Assembly: GCF_000355675.1 (NCBI RefSeq)
Contig: NC_020888.1
Location: forward strand, 3,145,501-3,209,500
Origin: Thalassolituus oleivorans MIL-1
GTDB taxonomy: Bacteria; Pseudomonadota; Gammaproteobacteria; Pseudomonadales; Oceanobacteraceae
Direction: 5' to 3'
DNA: 64,000 bases
Numbering within the stretch: position 1 is the first letter of the stretch; each line of letters opens with the position of its first letter. Below are positions 16,700 through 26,454 of this stretch, piece by piece. The position numbers were made by a program, and so were the translations under genes. The notes beneath the pieces are model-generated. The model saw only the letters and a list, made by a program, of their open reading frames with translations, searched no databases and was not told the origin of the DNA.

Positions 16700-18358
16700 A
16701 TGGCATTTACCGGAAGCCTAACCCAATCCGACGTCTGGAAAGCATTGCAAGCACACCATCAAAGCATTGAACACGAGCATATGCGTGACATGTTTGCTGC
16801 AAATCCAAGTCGTTTTGAACAATTCCATATTGATGCGGCCGGTCTAAGCCTCGATTACTCGAAAAATCGCATCAACGACGACACCATGAAGTTACTCTTC
16901 AAGTTGGCGCGTCAGCAAAATTTAACGACTCACATAGCCGCCATGTTCAGTGGTGAAAAAGTGAATGGCAGCGAAGGTCGACCAGCCTTGCATACGGCGT
17001 TACGTAACTTCGGTGATCGCGACATTATGGTCGATGGCGAAAATATCATGCCGGAAGTCCGCGATACCGTGCGCCGCATGGAAGAATTCTGCTGGAAGAT
17101 CCGCCGCAACCAATGGCGTGGCTATAGCAACAAGACCTTTACCGATGTTGTCTCTATTGGTATCGGTGGTTCTTTCCTTGGCCCTAAACTCGCTTCGAGT
17201 GCGCTCAAACCCTACTGGGATAGCCGTTTAAGCATTCATTACTTGGCCAACATCGACGGCTCTCATATCACTGAGATCCTCAAGCGTTTAGATCCTGCAA
17301 CGACCCTGTTTATCATTCAGTCGAAATCGTTCACGACCCAAGAAACGCTGAAAAATGCCAATGCCTGCCGCCAATGGTTCCTTGATAACGGTGGTGAAGA
17401 GCATGATCTCGCCAAACACTTCACGGCCGTGTCGTCCAATATCGAGAAAGCCACCGCGTTTGGTATCGCCGAAGAAAATATCTTTCCGATGTGGGACTGG
17501 GTTGGCGGACGCTACTCATTGTGGTCAGCCATTGGTTTACCACTGGCATTGGCGATTGGCATCGATAACTTCCGCGAACTGCTTCGTGGTGCCTATGCCA
17601 TGGATGAGCATTTCCGCACCGCACCACTAGAACACAACATGCCTGTGATCATGGCCTTACTTGGCATTTGGTACGTCAACTTCTTTGGAGTGAACTCGCA
17701 CGCCATTCTGCCGTATGACCATTATTTGCGCAGCCTCCCTGCGCACTTACAGCAAGTGGACATGGAAAGTAACGGCAAAAGTGTAACCACCGACGGCAAC
17801 AAGGTGGATTATCAAACCGGCCCTGTTATTTGGGGTGGTGTCGGCACTAACGGCCAACACGCATTCCACCAGTTGTTACATCAGGGAACACATTTCTCGC
17901 CGTGTGATTTCATCATGCCGATGTGCTCGCACAACCCAATTGATAACTTCCATGCAATGTTGGTATCCAATTGCCTGTCGCAGAGCCAAGCACTACTGCA
18001 AGGCAAATCGGAAGACGAAGCCGTGGCAGAATTGGTGGCCGCAGGCATGAATCAAGCCGAAGCAATTGTACTGGCACCGCAAAAAGTCATTCCAGGGAAC
18101 CGCCCATCGAACACTCTCTACTTCCCGAAATCCTCTCCACAGATCATCGGCGCACTGATTGCACTGTATGAACACAAAGTGGCAGCACAGGGCATGATTT
18201 GGGGGATTAACTCGTTTGATCAGTGGGGGGTTGAACTGGGTAAGCAGCTGGGTAACAAGGTACTGACCGCTTTAGAATCGTCTGCGATACCTGAAGGCTT
18301 TGATGGCTCCACTAATGGATTAATCCGCGCCTTCCAGCAAATGCAAAATTATTTATAA
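16700..18358 (+). CDS. pgi: Glucose-6-phosphate isomerase
   Basis: A 552-residue PGI converting glucose-6-phosphate and fructose-6-phosphate. Signatures are D-V-V-S-I-G-I-G-G-S-F-L-G-P in the phosphate site, V-G-G-R-Y-S-L-W-S-A-I-G-L and G-K-Q-L-G near the end. The conserved E (M-E-S-N-G-K-S) and H in the G-T-N-G-Q-H-A-F-H-Q-L region fit the catalytic set. Length is normal. It follows panD as in Pseudomonas but is separated by a terminator, so it is probably transcribed alone. Confidence 0.97.
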   Translation: MAFTGSLTQSDVWKALQAHHQSIEHEHMRDMFAANPSRFEQFHIDAAGLSLDYSKNRINDDTMKLLFKLARQQNLTTHIAAMFSGEKVNGSEGRPALHTALRNFGDRDIMVDGENIMPEVRDTVRRMEEFCWKIRRNQWRGYSNKTFTDVVSIGIGGSFLGPKLASSALKPYWDSRLSIHYLANIDGSHITEILKRLDPATTLFIIQSKSFTTQETLKNANACRQWFLDNGGEEHDLAKHFTAVSSNIEKATAFGIAEENIFPMWDWVGGRYSLWSAIGLPLALAIGIDNFRELLRGAYAMDEHFRTAPLEHNMPVIMALLGIWYVNFFGVNSHAILPYDHYLRSLPAHLQQVDMESNGKSVTTDGNKVDYQTGPVIWGGVGTNGQHAFHQLLHQGTHFSPCDFIMPMCSHNPIDNFHAMLVSNCLSQSQALLQGKSEDEAVAELVAAGMNQAEAIVLAPQKVIPGNRPSNTLYFPKSSPQIIGALIALYEHKVAAQGMIWGINSFDQWGVELGKQLGNKVLTALESSAIPEGFDGSTNGLIRAFQQMQNYL

Positions 18359-18380
18359 GCTCTGTATCTAGGCAAATGCG

Positions 18381-18409
18381 CACCGATACTGCCTCTAGCG
18401 GTGTCGGTG
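18381..18409 (+). other. Stem-loop between pgi and mtnA
   Basis: Arms CACCGATACTG (18381-18391) and CGGTGTCGGTG (18399-18409) pair over 11 bp in RNA with two G-U pairs; loop CCTCTAG. No T-run follows. It could protect the pgi 3' end or form part of the mtnA leader. Confidence 0.4.
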
Positions 18410-18461
18410 AAGGCAATTAGCCGGTAAAATAGCCGCCTTTCTCAGCTGGGCGGAAACTTTT

Positions 18462-19466
18462 ATGACTACCTATTCCTCTTCTTTTCATGCCGTTGAATGG
18501 CGTAACCAAGCGTTACACCTACTCGACCAGCGTGTATTGCCGCATCAGCATCTAATCCATGAATACACCACGGCAACAGACGTAGCCGATGCTATTCGCG
18601 ATATGGTGGTGCGTGGCGCACCCGCCATTGGTATTGCTGCGGCCTATGGTTACGCCCTCGATGCGCTTGCTGGCCGCGACTTAGAAGCCGCCTATCGAGT
18701 GTTAGCTGAATCTCGCCCCACCGCCGTTAACTTATTCTGGGCGTTAGAGCGCATGGCTAGCCTTGGCACCAGCGATGCTCACACCTTAGTGGCCGAAGCG
18801 AAAAAAATTCACGATGAAGACATCTCCGCCAACCTAGCCATGGGCGAGTATGGCGCATCGTTATTAAGCGACGGCAGTCGCGTATATACTCACTGCAATA
18901 CCGGCGCACTAGCAACCGGTGGCCACGGTACCGCGCTCGGTATTATTCGTACCGCCATGAGCGACGGTAAAATCGAACAAGTTTACGCTGGTGAAACTCG
19001 CCCTTGGCTGCAAGGCGCACGCCTAACCGCATGGGAACTGATGCAAGATAACATCCCAGTAAAACTGGTATGCGATGGCGCTGCCGCACAGCTATTTCGC
19101 CAAGGCAAAGTCGATTGGGTAATCGTCGGTGCCGATCGAATTACTGCCAACGGCGACGTAGCCAACAAAATTGGCACCTACAGCTTGGCTGTATTAGCCA
19201 AACATCATGGTATGAAAGTGATGGTAGCAGCGCCACTAAGCACCTTTGATATGACGCTGACCAGCGGTAATGACATCCCGATTGAACAGCGCAGTACCAG
19301 CGAAGTTACTAGCCTGAATGGCCAAGCCATAGCACCCACAGGTTGTGACGCCATCAACCCAGCCTTCGACGTTACACCGGCCGAACTGATCGACGCTATC
19401 GCCACCGAAAAAGGCCTGATCATGAAGCCAAGCCTAGAAACTGTCGCTTTGCTGGTGAATTCATAA
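18462..19466 (+). CDS. mtnA: S-methyl-5-thioribose-1-phosphate isomerase
   Basis: A 334-residue member of the eIF-2B-like isomerase family that opens methylthioribose-1-phosphate to methylthioribulose-1-phosphate in methionine salvage. Visible motifs are [13 protein letters not shown], the catalytic Cys in [10 protein letters not shown] and the Asp in [10 protein letters not shown]. It is the first gene of mtnA-mtnB-mtnD-mtnC; gaps are 2-11 bases. No phosphorylase or kinase gene supplying its substrate is seen in the window. Confidence 0.96.
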   Translation: MTTYSSSFHAVEWRNQALHLLDQRVLPHQHLIHEYTTATDVADAIRDMVVRGAPAIGIAAAYGYALDALAGRDLEAAYRVLAESRPTAVNLFWALERMASLGTSDAHTLVAEAKKIHDEDISANLAMGEYGASLLSDGSRVYTHCNTGALATGGHGTALGIIRTAMSDGKIEQVYAGETRPWLQGARLTAWELMQDNIPVKLVCDGAAAQLFRQGKVDWVIVGADRITANGDVANKIGTYSLAVLAKHHGMKVMVAAPLSTFDMTLTSGNDIPIEQRSTSEVTSLNGQAIAPTGCDAINPAFDVTPAELIDAIATEKGLIMKPSLETVALLVNS

Positions 19467-19477
19467 AGAGAACGTGC

Positions 19478-20101
19478 ATGTTTGATAACGCTATTTTTGC
19501 TACCGCCGCCGATGATCTATGCCGCTTTGGCCGCATCTTGTATGGCCGTGGCTGGTCGCCGGCCACCAGTTCAAACTACTCGATTCGCATCGACGCCAAT
19601 CACTGTGCTCTAACCAGCTCAGGCAAACACAAAGGCGAATTAACCCCAGCCGATATTCTGGTGGTTAACATGGCAGGGGAAGCACAAACCGACGGCAAAC
19701 CCTCTGCCGAGACGCTATTGCACACTCAGCTATATCAGCGTGATGCCAGCATAGGCGCGGTATTGCATACGCACTCCCCTGTGGGCGTGGTACTGTCGCA
19801 AATTTGGCCCGACGACGTATTAACCCTGCAAGGCTGGGAGCTGCAAAAAGCCTTTGCCGGAGAAACTACGCACGAAGATACTGTGCATTTTCCGATTTTC
19901 GCCAATGATCAAAACATCACCCGTCTTGCCGCAAACGTTGAACAACACATGCAAAACGCCGGACAAGGCCACGCCTATTTAATTCGCGGCCACGGCGTAT
20001 ACACCTGGGGCAAAGACATTCACGAATGCTTCCGTCACCTTGAAGCACTCGAAAACCTACTGGGCTACCAGTTGGAATTATTAAAATTACGCAACCTCTG
20101 A
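19478..20101 (+). CDS. mtnB: Methylthioribulose-1-phosphate dehydratase
   Basis: A 207-residue class II aldolase-fold enzyme, the second salvage step in this operon. Zinc ligands are H-T-H in L-H-T-H-S-P-V-G and a later H in I-R-G-H-G-V-Y-T-W-G. The N-terminal R-G-W-S-P-A-T-S-S-N-Y-S is the usual phosphate-binding signature. Length is normal for MtnB. Confidence 0.95.
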   Translation: MFDNAIFATAADDLCRFGRILYGRGWSPATSSNYSIRIDANHCALTSSGKHKGELTPADILVVNMAGEAQTDGKPSAETLLHTQLYQRDASIGAVLHTHSPVGVVLSQIWPDDVLTLQGWELQKAFAGETTHEDTVHFPIFANDQNITRLAANVEQHMQNAGQGHAYLIRGHGVYTWGKDIHECFRHLEALENLLGYQLELLKLRNL

Positions 20102-20108
20102 GGCCGCT

Positions 20109-20654
20109 ATGAGCATCCTGCGCGTTTACACCGATATGGACGTTACCAACTTGCTGTTTACTACCGACAGCAAAGAAAAAATCGCCAAGCACTTAGCCGA
20201 CGCCGGAGTTCGCTACGAACAATGGAGCACTGATGCAGACCTGCAACCAGGTGCTAGCCACGAAGACGTGATTGCCGCTTATCAGGCCGATATTGATCGC
20301 TTAATAGAAGAGGACGGCTACCAAACCGTGGACGTGGTTAGCTTAAACAGCGACCATCCGCAGAAAAAAGAATTCCGCGAAAAATTCCTCAGCGAACACA
20401 CACACAGCGAAGATGAAGTACGTTTTTTTGTTGCCGGACAAGGGCTATTCACCCTACACATCGGTAATAAAGTATATGAAGTTCTGTGTACTCAAGGTGA
20501 TCTAATCAGCGTACCGGCCAACACCACTCATTGGTTCGACATGGGACCAAATCCAGGCTTTATTGCTATTCGCCTATTTAATAACCCCGACGGTTGGGTA
20601 GCGAACTTTACCGGCAGCGACATCGCACAACGTTTTAACCGCTTGGAAAACTAA
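20109..20654 (+). CDS. mtnD: Acireductone dioxygenase
   Basis: A 181-residue cupin that oxidises acireductone to the ketoacid precursor of methionine and formate (Fe form), or to an off-pathway product (Ni form). Metal ligands are seen in H-T-H-S-E-D-E-V-R-F-F and in N-T-T-H-W-F-D. The ratio of the two activities cannot be told from sequence. It starts 7 bases after mtnB. Confidence 0.96.
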   Translation: MSILRVYTDMDVTNLLFTTDSKEKIAKHLADAGVRYEQWSTDADLQPGASHEDVIAAYQADIDRLIEEDGYQTVDVVSLNSDHPQKKEFREKFLSEHTHSEDEVRFFVAGQGLFTLHIGNKVYEVLCTQGDLISVPANTTHWFDMGPNPGFIAIRLFNNPDGWVANFTGSDIAQRFNRLEN

Positions 20655-20656
20655 TT

Positions 20657-21382
20657 ATGACCGATGCATTGGGCACCCCAGTAACATTGATATTAACGGA
20701 TATTGAAGGCACCACCTCCTCCATCCGTTTTGTCCACGACGTATTATTCCCCTACGCGACTAAACATCTAGCTGAGTTTATTCGCGCGAATAAAAACACC
20801 GCCGACGTACAAGCCCAACTGCAAGCAACCGCAGACTTAAGCGCAGAAGATGGCGATGCCGTAGCCGCCAATGATATCGACGGCCTTATTGCTCGCCTAC
20901 TGCACTGGATAGATACCGATCGCAAAGCCACCCCATTAAAAGCCCTACAAGGTTTGATATGGGAAGCCGGCTACCGTAACGGCGACTACCAAGCACACAT
21001 GTACCCAGACGCCACCGCCTGCCTAAAACAATGGCATGACCAAGGCCTGCCCTTGTATGTGTATTCGTCGGGATCAATCTACGCACAAAAGCTATTTTTT
21101 GGTTTTAGCCAAGATGGTGACCTACTGCCATTATTTAGCGGCCACTTCGATACTCTCGTTGGCGGAAAACGCGAAGCGCAATCGTATTTAAATATCTTGG
21201 CCGACCTGCAAAAACAACACAACATCAGCGCTGCCAATGTACTGTTTTTATCAGACATAAAAGAAGAATTAGATGCGGCCAAAGAAGTAGGCATGCAGAC
21301 GATGTGGTTAGTGCGCGAAGGCGATATACCTATGGATGCAGAACATACAGTGGTAAAGAGTTTTGCAGAGATTTCGATTTAA
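20657..21382 (+). CDS. mtnC: Enolase-phosphatase E1 (2,3-diketo-5-methylthio-1-phosphopentane phosphatase)
   Basis: A 241-residue HAD-superfamily enzyme that enolises and dephosphorylates the MtnB product to acireductone. The nucleophile motif is I-L-T-D-I-E-G-T-T; motif II Ser is in V-Y-S-S-G-S-I; motif III/IV acidic residues are in L-F-L-S-D-I-K-E-E-L-D. It is the last gene of the mtn operon; REP-like palindromes begin 11 bases past the stop and probably form the transcript end. Confidence 0.95.
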   Translation: MTDALGTPVTLILTDIEGTTSSIRFVHDVLFPYATKHLAEFIRANKNTADVQAQLQATADLSAEDGDAVAANDIDGLIARLLHWIDTDRKATPLKALQGLIWEAGYRNGDYQAHMYPDATACLKQWHDQGLPLYVYSSGSIYAQKLFFGFSQDGDLLPLFSGHFDTLVGGKREAQSYLNILADLQKQHNISAANVLFLSDIKEELDAAKEVGMQTMWLVREGDIPMDAEHTVVKSFAEISI

Positions 21383-21392
21383 CATTCGAAGT

Positions 21393-21499
21393 CATTGTAG
21401 GAGCGACTCAACGAACGTATTTTGTTCGTAGTCGCGACCAGCACCGATACGTCGTAAATCGGCACTGCTCGCTTCGCTCTCTGAGTACCTCCTACAATG
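21393..21499. repeat. REP/BIME-like element 1
   Basis: An element of 107 bases with perfect 11-base inverted ends, CATTGTAGGAG and CTCCTACAATG. An inner palindrome GCGACT..ACGAAC / GTTCGT-AGTCGC lies near its left end. It shares GTAGGAGCGACTCAACGAACG and GTAAATCGGCACTGCTCGC with element 2. Such intergenic repeats are known as REP sequences in Pseudomonas relatives; no RAYT transposase gene is in the window. Confidence 0.8.
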
Positions 21500-21527
21500 A
21501 ATTGAGATCTATTAAAGATCTCAATTC
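21499..21527. other. Perfect 12-bp hairpin between two REP elements
   Basis: Arms GAATTGAGATCT and AGATCTCAATTC with an ATTAA loop. It joins two REP-like elements and may mark a BIME unit boundary or a transcript end. Confidence 0.7.
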
Positions 21528-21540
21528 AACGTGCGCACCC

Positions 21541-21681
21541 TGTAGGAGCGACTCAACGAACGCTTTTTGTTCGTAGTCGCGACCAATTTGTAAGAGCGAA
21601 ACTTTTTCGCGACAAGCACCAAGAATATAATCAACTTCGTAAATCGGCACTGCTCGCTTCGCTCCCTGAGTACCTCCTACA
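21541..21681. repeat. REP/BIME-like element 2
   Basis: Bounded by TGTAGGAG (21541) and CTCCTACA (21674-21681). It contains the same left palindrome as element 1, an extra half-unit (TTGTAAGAGCGA..TTCGCGACAAGC, about 21587-21617) and the same right half. It fills the gap between mtnC and the convergent transglutaminase gene. Confidence 0.8.
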
Positions 21682-21737
21682 CCAGCATTAAAAGAACGCC
21701 TATTCTTCAACCTCTGCGCTTTTGTTTTTAAAAAGAA

Positions 21738-22535
21738 TTAAACATCGCTCTCGTCGATCAGCTCTACGCAGACACTCTGATAGGTCGGACTGACCGGTGG
21801 GCCAAATTGATTATAAATAGCGACATCGGCGGCATCGCGGCCATAGCCGATAGCGACATAACCACCTTTAAGTTCAGCCTGGGTTGCATCAAAGGTATAC
21901 CAGCGTCCGCCGACATAGGCTTCGAACCAAGCGTGGAAGGTCATTGGTTCTAGGCCATATAAATAACCTTCGACCAATCTCGCGGGAATACTTAGGCTAC
22001 GACATAGGGCTATGCCAAGGTGCGATAAATCGCGGCAAACTCCCCACTGCCGGACATTGACTTCGGCGGCGGATACCAATTCATCACTACCACTCGGTTC
22101 AAATCGAATGGTGTCGCGCAGCCAAGTCTCTATGGCTTTTACTTGGTCGTAACCTAAGCTTTGGCCTGCTGTAATTTCTGCCGCCATGTCACCAAAACGA
22201 TCCGATTCACAATAACGGCTGGGTAATAAATAACTGAGTACAGCTTCGGGGAGATTTTCGATATCGACAAATGGTGCGCCCGACTGCTGATCAACTTGAT
22301 CAGCAATCATGACAGTTACTGAGGTCTGAATCGCAAAGGGGCCGACAGGCGCAATAAGCCGCTGACATAGATTGCCATAACTATCGGTAAATTCGAAAAC
22401 AGGCACCATGGGTTTGATGCTGTATTTCTCGCTAGCAATCCATTGCTGCGCACCACTACGAAGTCGAAGCATCAAAATAAAAGGCGTCGGGATAGTGATA
22501 TCGAACGTCATATCACAACTAATACGTAACCACAT
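21738..22535 (-). CDS. Transglutaminase-like cysteine peptidase family protein
   Basis: A 265-residue protein with an N-terminal beta region (1-90) and a transglutaminase-like core. The catalytic triad is visible: C167 in W-G-V-C-R-D, H201 in F-H-A-W-F-E-A and D216 in T-F-D-A-T. In bacteria such domains act as peptidases or amide-modifying enzymes, often in cytoplasmic proteins of unknown target. No signal peptide is seen. It lies downstream of the TssB-TssC-like gene on the same strand, 128 bases away; that leader holds a nested hairpin reaching the start codon. Confidence 0.85.
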   Translation of the reverse strand: MWLRISCDMTFDITIPTPFILMLRLRSGAQQWIASEKYSIKPMVPVFEFTDSYGNLCQRLIAPVGPFAIQTSVTVMIADQVDQQSGAPFVDIENLPEAVLSYLLPSRYCESDRFGDMAAEITAGQSLGYDQVKAIETWLRDTIRFEPSGSDELVSAAEVNVRQWGVCRDLSHLGIALCRSLSIPARLVEGYLYGLEPMTFHAWFEAYVGGRWYTFDATQAELKGGYVAIGYGRDAADVAIYNQFGPPVSPTYQSVCVELIDESDV

Positions 22536-22593
22536 GCCGTAGATCCTTCAATAGAAGGCAGGGAGAAGATCCCGCCTGCCTTCACCCTACGGC
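22536..22593 (-). promoter_or_regulatory. Nested hairpin abutting the transglutaminase start codon
   Basis: Outer arms GCCGTAG (22536-22542) and CTACGGC (22587-22593) and inner arms GAAGGCAGG (22554-22562) and CCTGCCTTC (22575-22583) are both perfect. In the minus-strand mRNA the outer 3' arm fills the bases between the AAGGA ribosome-binding site and the ATG, so the fold could block translation initiation or mark a processed leader. Confidence 0.55.
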
Positions 22594-22663
22594 AATGGTG
22601 CTAAGTGTCAATCGAGAAAGCGCGAGCTCTGACCAGGTTTCGGCTTCATTCTTTCACTATTGC

Positions 22664-24181
22664 CTACCGCACTTCACTCCACGGCCCGAGCAATTCGCTC
22701 GATTCACTACTCATCGACTCTAGTGTCGGAATCACGACGCTATCTTGATCGCGCACGGAGCGAATGGGCATAAGCCCTTTATCGCGCAAGGCGGATGCAA
22801 CGCGATCGAGCATGTTGATTTCGGCGCAGGGTTTTACTCGGCTTTCGCCATGTTCTTTATAAACGTGCAAAGGCAATTGAGTGATTTTGCTGCTGTAGGT
22901 CGCTTCTTCTGACCAGCCGCCACCGCTAAAATAATTACCTAATTGTGCGGTAATTAACCAAGCGCCATTCCCCCATAAGTAATAGTCATGCTGACCATCT
23001 TGCGGTAGTTCTTCAAAGGCGAGGGCTTCTACTGAACTGGTCTTCTCGCCGTACGGCATGCGCAGCATAAAACGCGGACACGTAAGCAAGGCATGTTGGC
23101 TGTAATCTTGTTCTCTGATCGCTTGCCACATCAAAGTAAAATCGCTCTCAACTTCACGATGAAGATACCAATGCTCGGGATCGGGTACTTTAACTAGGCT
23201 TGGGCAACCGGCGATGCGTTCTGAAGCCCCGCTCAGCAATACTGCATGAGAGTCAGCAGCGGCGCTGGCCAAGTTAGCGAGTGCTTCACAGTGACTAACC
23301 TCGTCTTGCAATTGATAGTCGGCCATCACCACACTAAAAGGCACAGAGCCTTCTTCTAAACGATCATCAAGTAATAACTTATGCAGCTGCGTGATCGATT
23401 CTGGATTGGCTTCGTTATCTGTGATTATTTCTTGCAAGCTGATGTCGGCAATAAACAGACGCACGCTACCGTCGGTATCTAATTGTTTTAACAGCCAATA
23501 CAAACCGCGCCACGACGATTCAATCTCTTGAAATGCTTTGCTGTGTAGGATTTCTCGTAGCAAATGGCTAGCGCCCTGATCAACGGCATTCATTAATTCT
23601 GCCTGACGAGGGTCTGGGCTAGGAATTACATACGGGGCGACGATTTGCTGTATTAAATCTTTGACCGAACCTTGTACATCTGACTTTACTTCGGTTTGCG
23701 CGCGGCGAGAATTCAACAACAGTTCAAGCACATCGCTACTTTGCGTAGACGTCTCAGATACACTCTCTTCAGCTAAAGGCTGAGCAAACCAACCTTGTAT
23801 TTCACTTGCGGCAGCGGCGAAACGATCACTGCTCAACAAATCACGCTTTAAGTCGCGAAACTGGCTAAATAGATCAACACGTTCGTAGATATAGTCGGGA
23901 TGCAGGTCATCCATTTCTTGAAACTTAATCGGCCGCGCGCTAACGGGCAGATCCAAAGTAACATTCATAGTGGTGAACACATCATCGAAATTATCACGTG
24001 TTACTTCATAGATTTTACGCTTAGAAAGGCAATCGGCGTCGTTTTCATTGCGATGATCACGGCCACTAAAATCTGCCAACACAAGGATATGACAAGGACG
24101 ATGGCGCACTAATGTGGGTTGGCTTTGCTCAGCAGCAGAAGAAAACGAGATACCGCCGGTGTTCAGGGTTGCCCTGCTCAT
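22664..24181 (-). CDS. Orphan type VI sheath-like protein (TssB-TssC-like fusion)
   Basis: A 505-residue protein. Residues about 1-115 resemble the small sheath subunit TssB (H-I-L-V-L-A-D-F-S-G-R, then V-T-R-D-N-F-D-D-V-F). The rest resembles TssC, with the hallmark F-Q-E-I-E-S-S-W-R-G-L-Y-W-L-L (about 217-231), which in TssC is W-R-G-L in the sheath core. A real type VI system encodes these as two proteins with about a dozen partners; none is nearby. The function is therefore unclear: a stand-alone sheath-like assembly or a repurposed domain. The only same-strand neighbour is the transglutaminase-like gene. Confidence 0.75.
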   Translation of the reverse strand: MSRATLNTGGISFSSAAEQSQPTLVRHRPCHILVLADFSGRDHRNENDADCLSKRKIYEVTRDNFDDVFTTMNVTLDLPVSARPIKFQEMDDLHPDYIYERVDLFSQFRDLKRDLLSSDRFAAAASEIQGWFAQPLAEESVSETSTQSSDVLELLLNSRRAQTEVKSDVQGSVKDLIQQIVAPYVIPSPDPRQAELMNAVDQGASHLLREILHSKAFQEIESSWRGLYWLLKQLDTDGSVRLFIADISLQEIITDNEANPESITQLHKLLLDDRLEEGSVPFSVVMADYQLQDEVSHCEALANLASAAADSHAVLLSGASERIAGCPSLVKVPDPEHWYLHREVESDFTLMWQAIREQDYSQHALLTCPRFMLRMPYGEKTSSVEALAFEELPQDGQHDYYLWGNGAWLITAQLGNYFSGGGWSEEATYSSKITQLPLHVYKEHGESRVKPCAEINMLDRVASALRDKGLMPIRSVRDQDSVVIPTLESMSSESSELLGPWSEVR

Positions 24182-24297
24182 GGTTAAGTCCTTTTATTGG
24201 CTTTTCGAAAGAATGCCTGATTGTACCAGAAGATCAAGACAGGGAGATCAATGCTGAATTGTTTGCATCATTCACCGCTATTTAAACGCCTAAACGT

Positions 24298-24326
24298 AAA
24301 AAGGCCGTTAATATCAACGGCCTTTT
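24298..24326 (-). terminator. Intrinsic terminator downstream of fghA
   Basis: Arms AAAAGGCCGTT (24299-24309) and AACGGCCTTTT (24316-24326), loop AATATC. Read on the minus strand it follows the fghA stop by about 28 bases and ends in a T-run. It could also act on the plus strand. Confidence 0.9.
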
Positions 24327-24353
24327 CCTAATAAAGCAGTCAATTCACTGCCA

Positions 24354-25205
24354 TTACAGCCCTTTAAAAAACTGCGCATGAAAGCGTAAATGCTCATCAA
24401 TAAAGCTGCTAATAAAATAGTAGCTGTGATCATAGCCTTCATGGCGATTCAGGGTCAGCGTATGGCCGCCTCGCTTAGCAGCTGCTTCTAATGTTTCAGG
24501 TTTTAGCTGTTCGGCTAGAAATTGATCCGCTTCGCCTTGATCGACTAACACTGGCACTACGGATTCGGCTTTGGCAAGCAATAGGGATGCATCATAGGCT
24601 TCCCATGTTTTGCGGTCATTGCCGAGGTAATTGCTAAAGGCTTTTTGTCCCCATGGACAATTCATTGGATTGCAAATTGGGCTAAAAGCCGAGACCGAGG
24701 AATAGCGTTCAGCATTCTTGAAGGCGATTGTCAGCGCACCGTGCCCACCCATCGAATGACCGGCAATAGCACGCTGAGACGACACAGGAAAAGTTGCCTC
24801 AATTAATGCTGGCAACTCATCCACAATATAGTCGTACATGTGATAATGCTGATTCCACGGCGCTTGGGTCGCGTTCAAATAAAAACCCGCTCCTAGGCCA
24901 AAGTCATAGCTGCCATTTTCATCATCAGGCACACCCTCGCCACGCGGACTGGTGTCCGGCGCGACAATGGCAATACCCAACTCAGCTGCCGTCTTCAAGG
25001 CTCCGGCTTTTTGCATAAAGTTTTCATCAGTACAAGTTAAGCCAGACAACCAGTACACAACGGGGACTGGATGACTGCTACTCGCCTGCGGCGGTAAATA
25101 AATCGCAAAACGCATGTTGCAGCCACCAAGGGTTTTTGCAACGTGCGTATATTGTTTATGCCAGCCACCTGCGACTTTATTTTGGGTTACTAATTCGAGT
25201 GTCAT
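24354..25205 (-). CDS. fghA: S-formylglutathione hydrolase
   Basis: A 283-residue esterase-D-type alpha/beta hydrolase that releases formate and glutathione from S-formylglutathione. The nucleophile is S151 in G-H-S-M-G-G-H-G-A, with D227 (G-E-A-D) and H260 (Y-D-H-S) completing the triad. It lies 26 bases after adhC on the same strand; together they oxidise formaldehyde to formate. Confidence 0.95.
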   Translation of the reverse strand: MTLELVTQNKVAGGWHKQYTHVAKTLGGCNMRFAIYLPPQASSSHPVPVVYWLSGLTCTDENFMQKAGALKTAAELGIAIVAPDTSPRGEGVPDDENGSYDFGLGAGFYLNATQAPWNQHYHMYDYIVDELPALIEATFPVSSQRAIAGHSMGGHGALTIAFKNAERYSSVSAFSPICNPMNCPWGQKAFSNYLGNDRKTWEAYDASLLLAKAESVVPVLVDQGEADQFLAEQLKPETLEAAAKRGGHTLTLNRHEGYDHSYYFISSFIDEHLRFHAQFFKGL

Positions 25206-25231
25206 AACGCCTCGTTAATTCTCAATCGCTA

Positions 25232-26409
<1,178 letters not shown>

Positions 26410-26454
26410 AGATAATACACTCAATTATAAAATCTCTATTACCCAGAGGTAACA

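Noticed and set aside
18359-18461. Possible SAM-type riboswitch before the methionine-salvage operon
   Set aside because: The gap is only about 100 bases; I see one simple hairpin and no conserved SAM-riboswitch core.
21393-21681. CRISPR array
   Set aside because: The repeats are few, palindromic and irregularly spaced with no spacer pattern and no cas genes.
21304-21710. Short open frames inside the REP region
   Set aside because: They run through palindromic repeats, partly in opposite directions, and have no ribosome-binding site or protein-like composition.
22664-24181. Complete type VI secretion locus
   Set aside because: No tube, spike, baseplate, membrane-complex or ClpV gene is found on either side.
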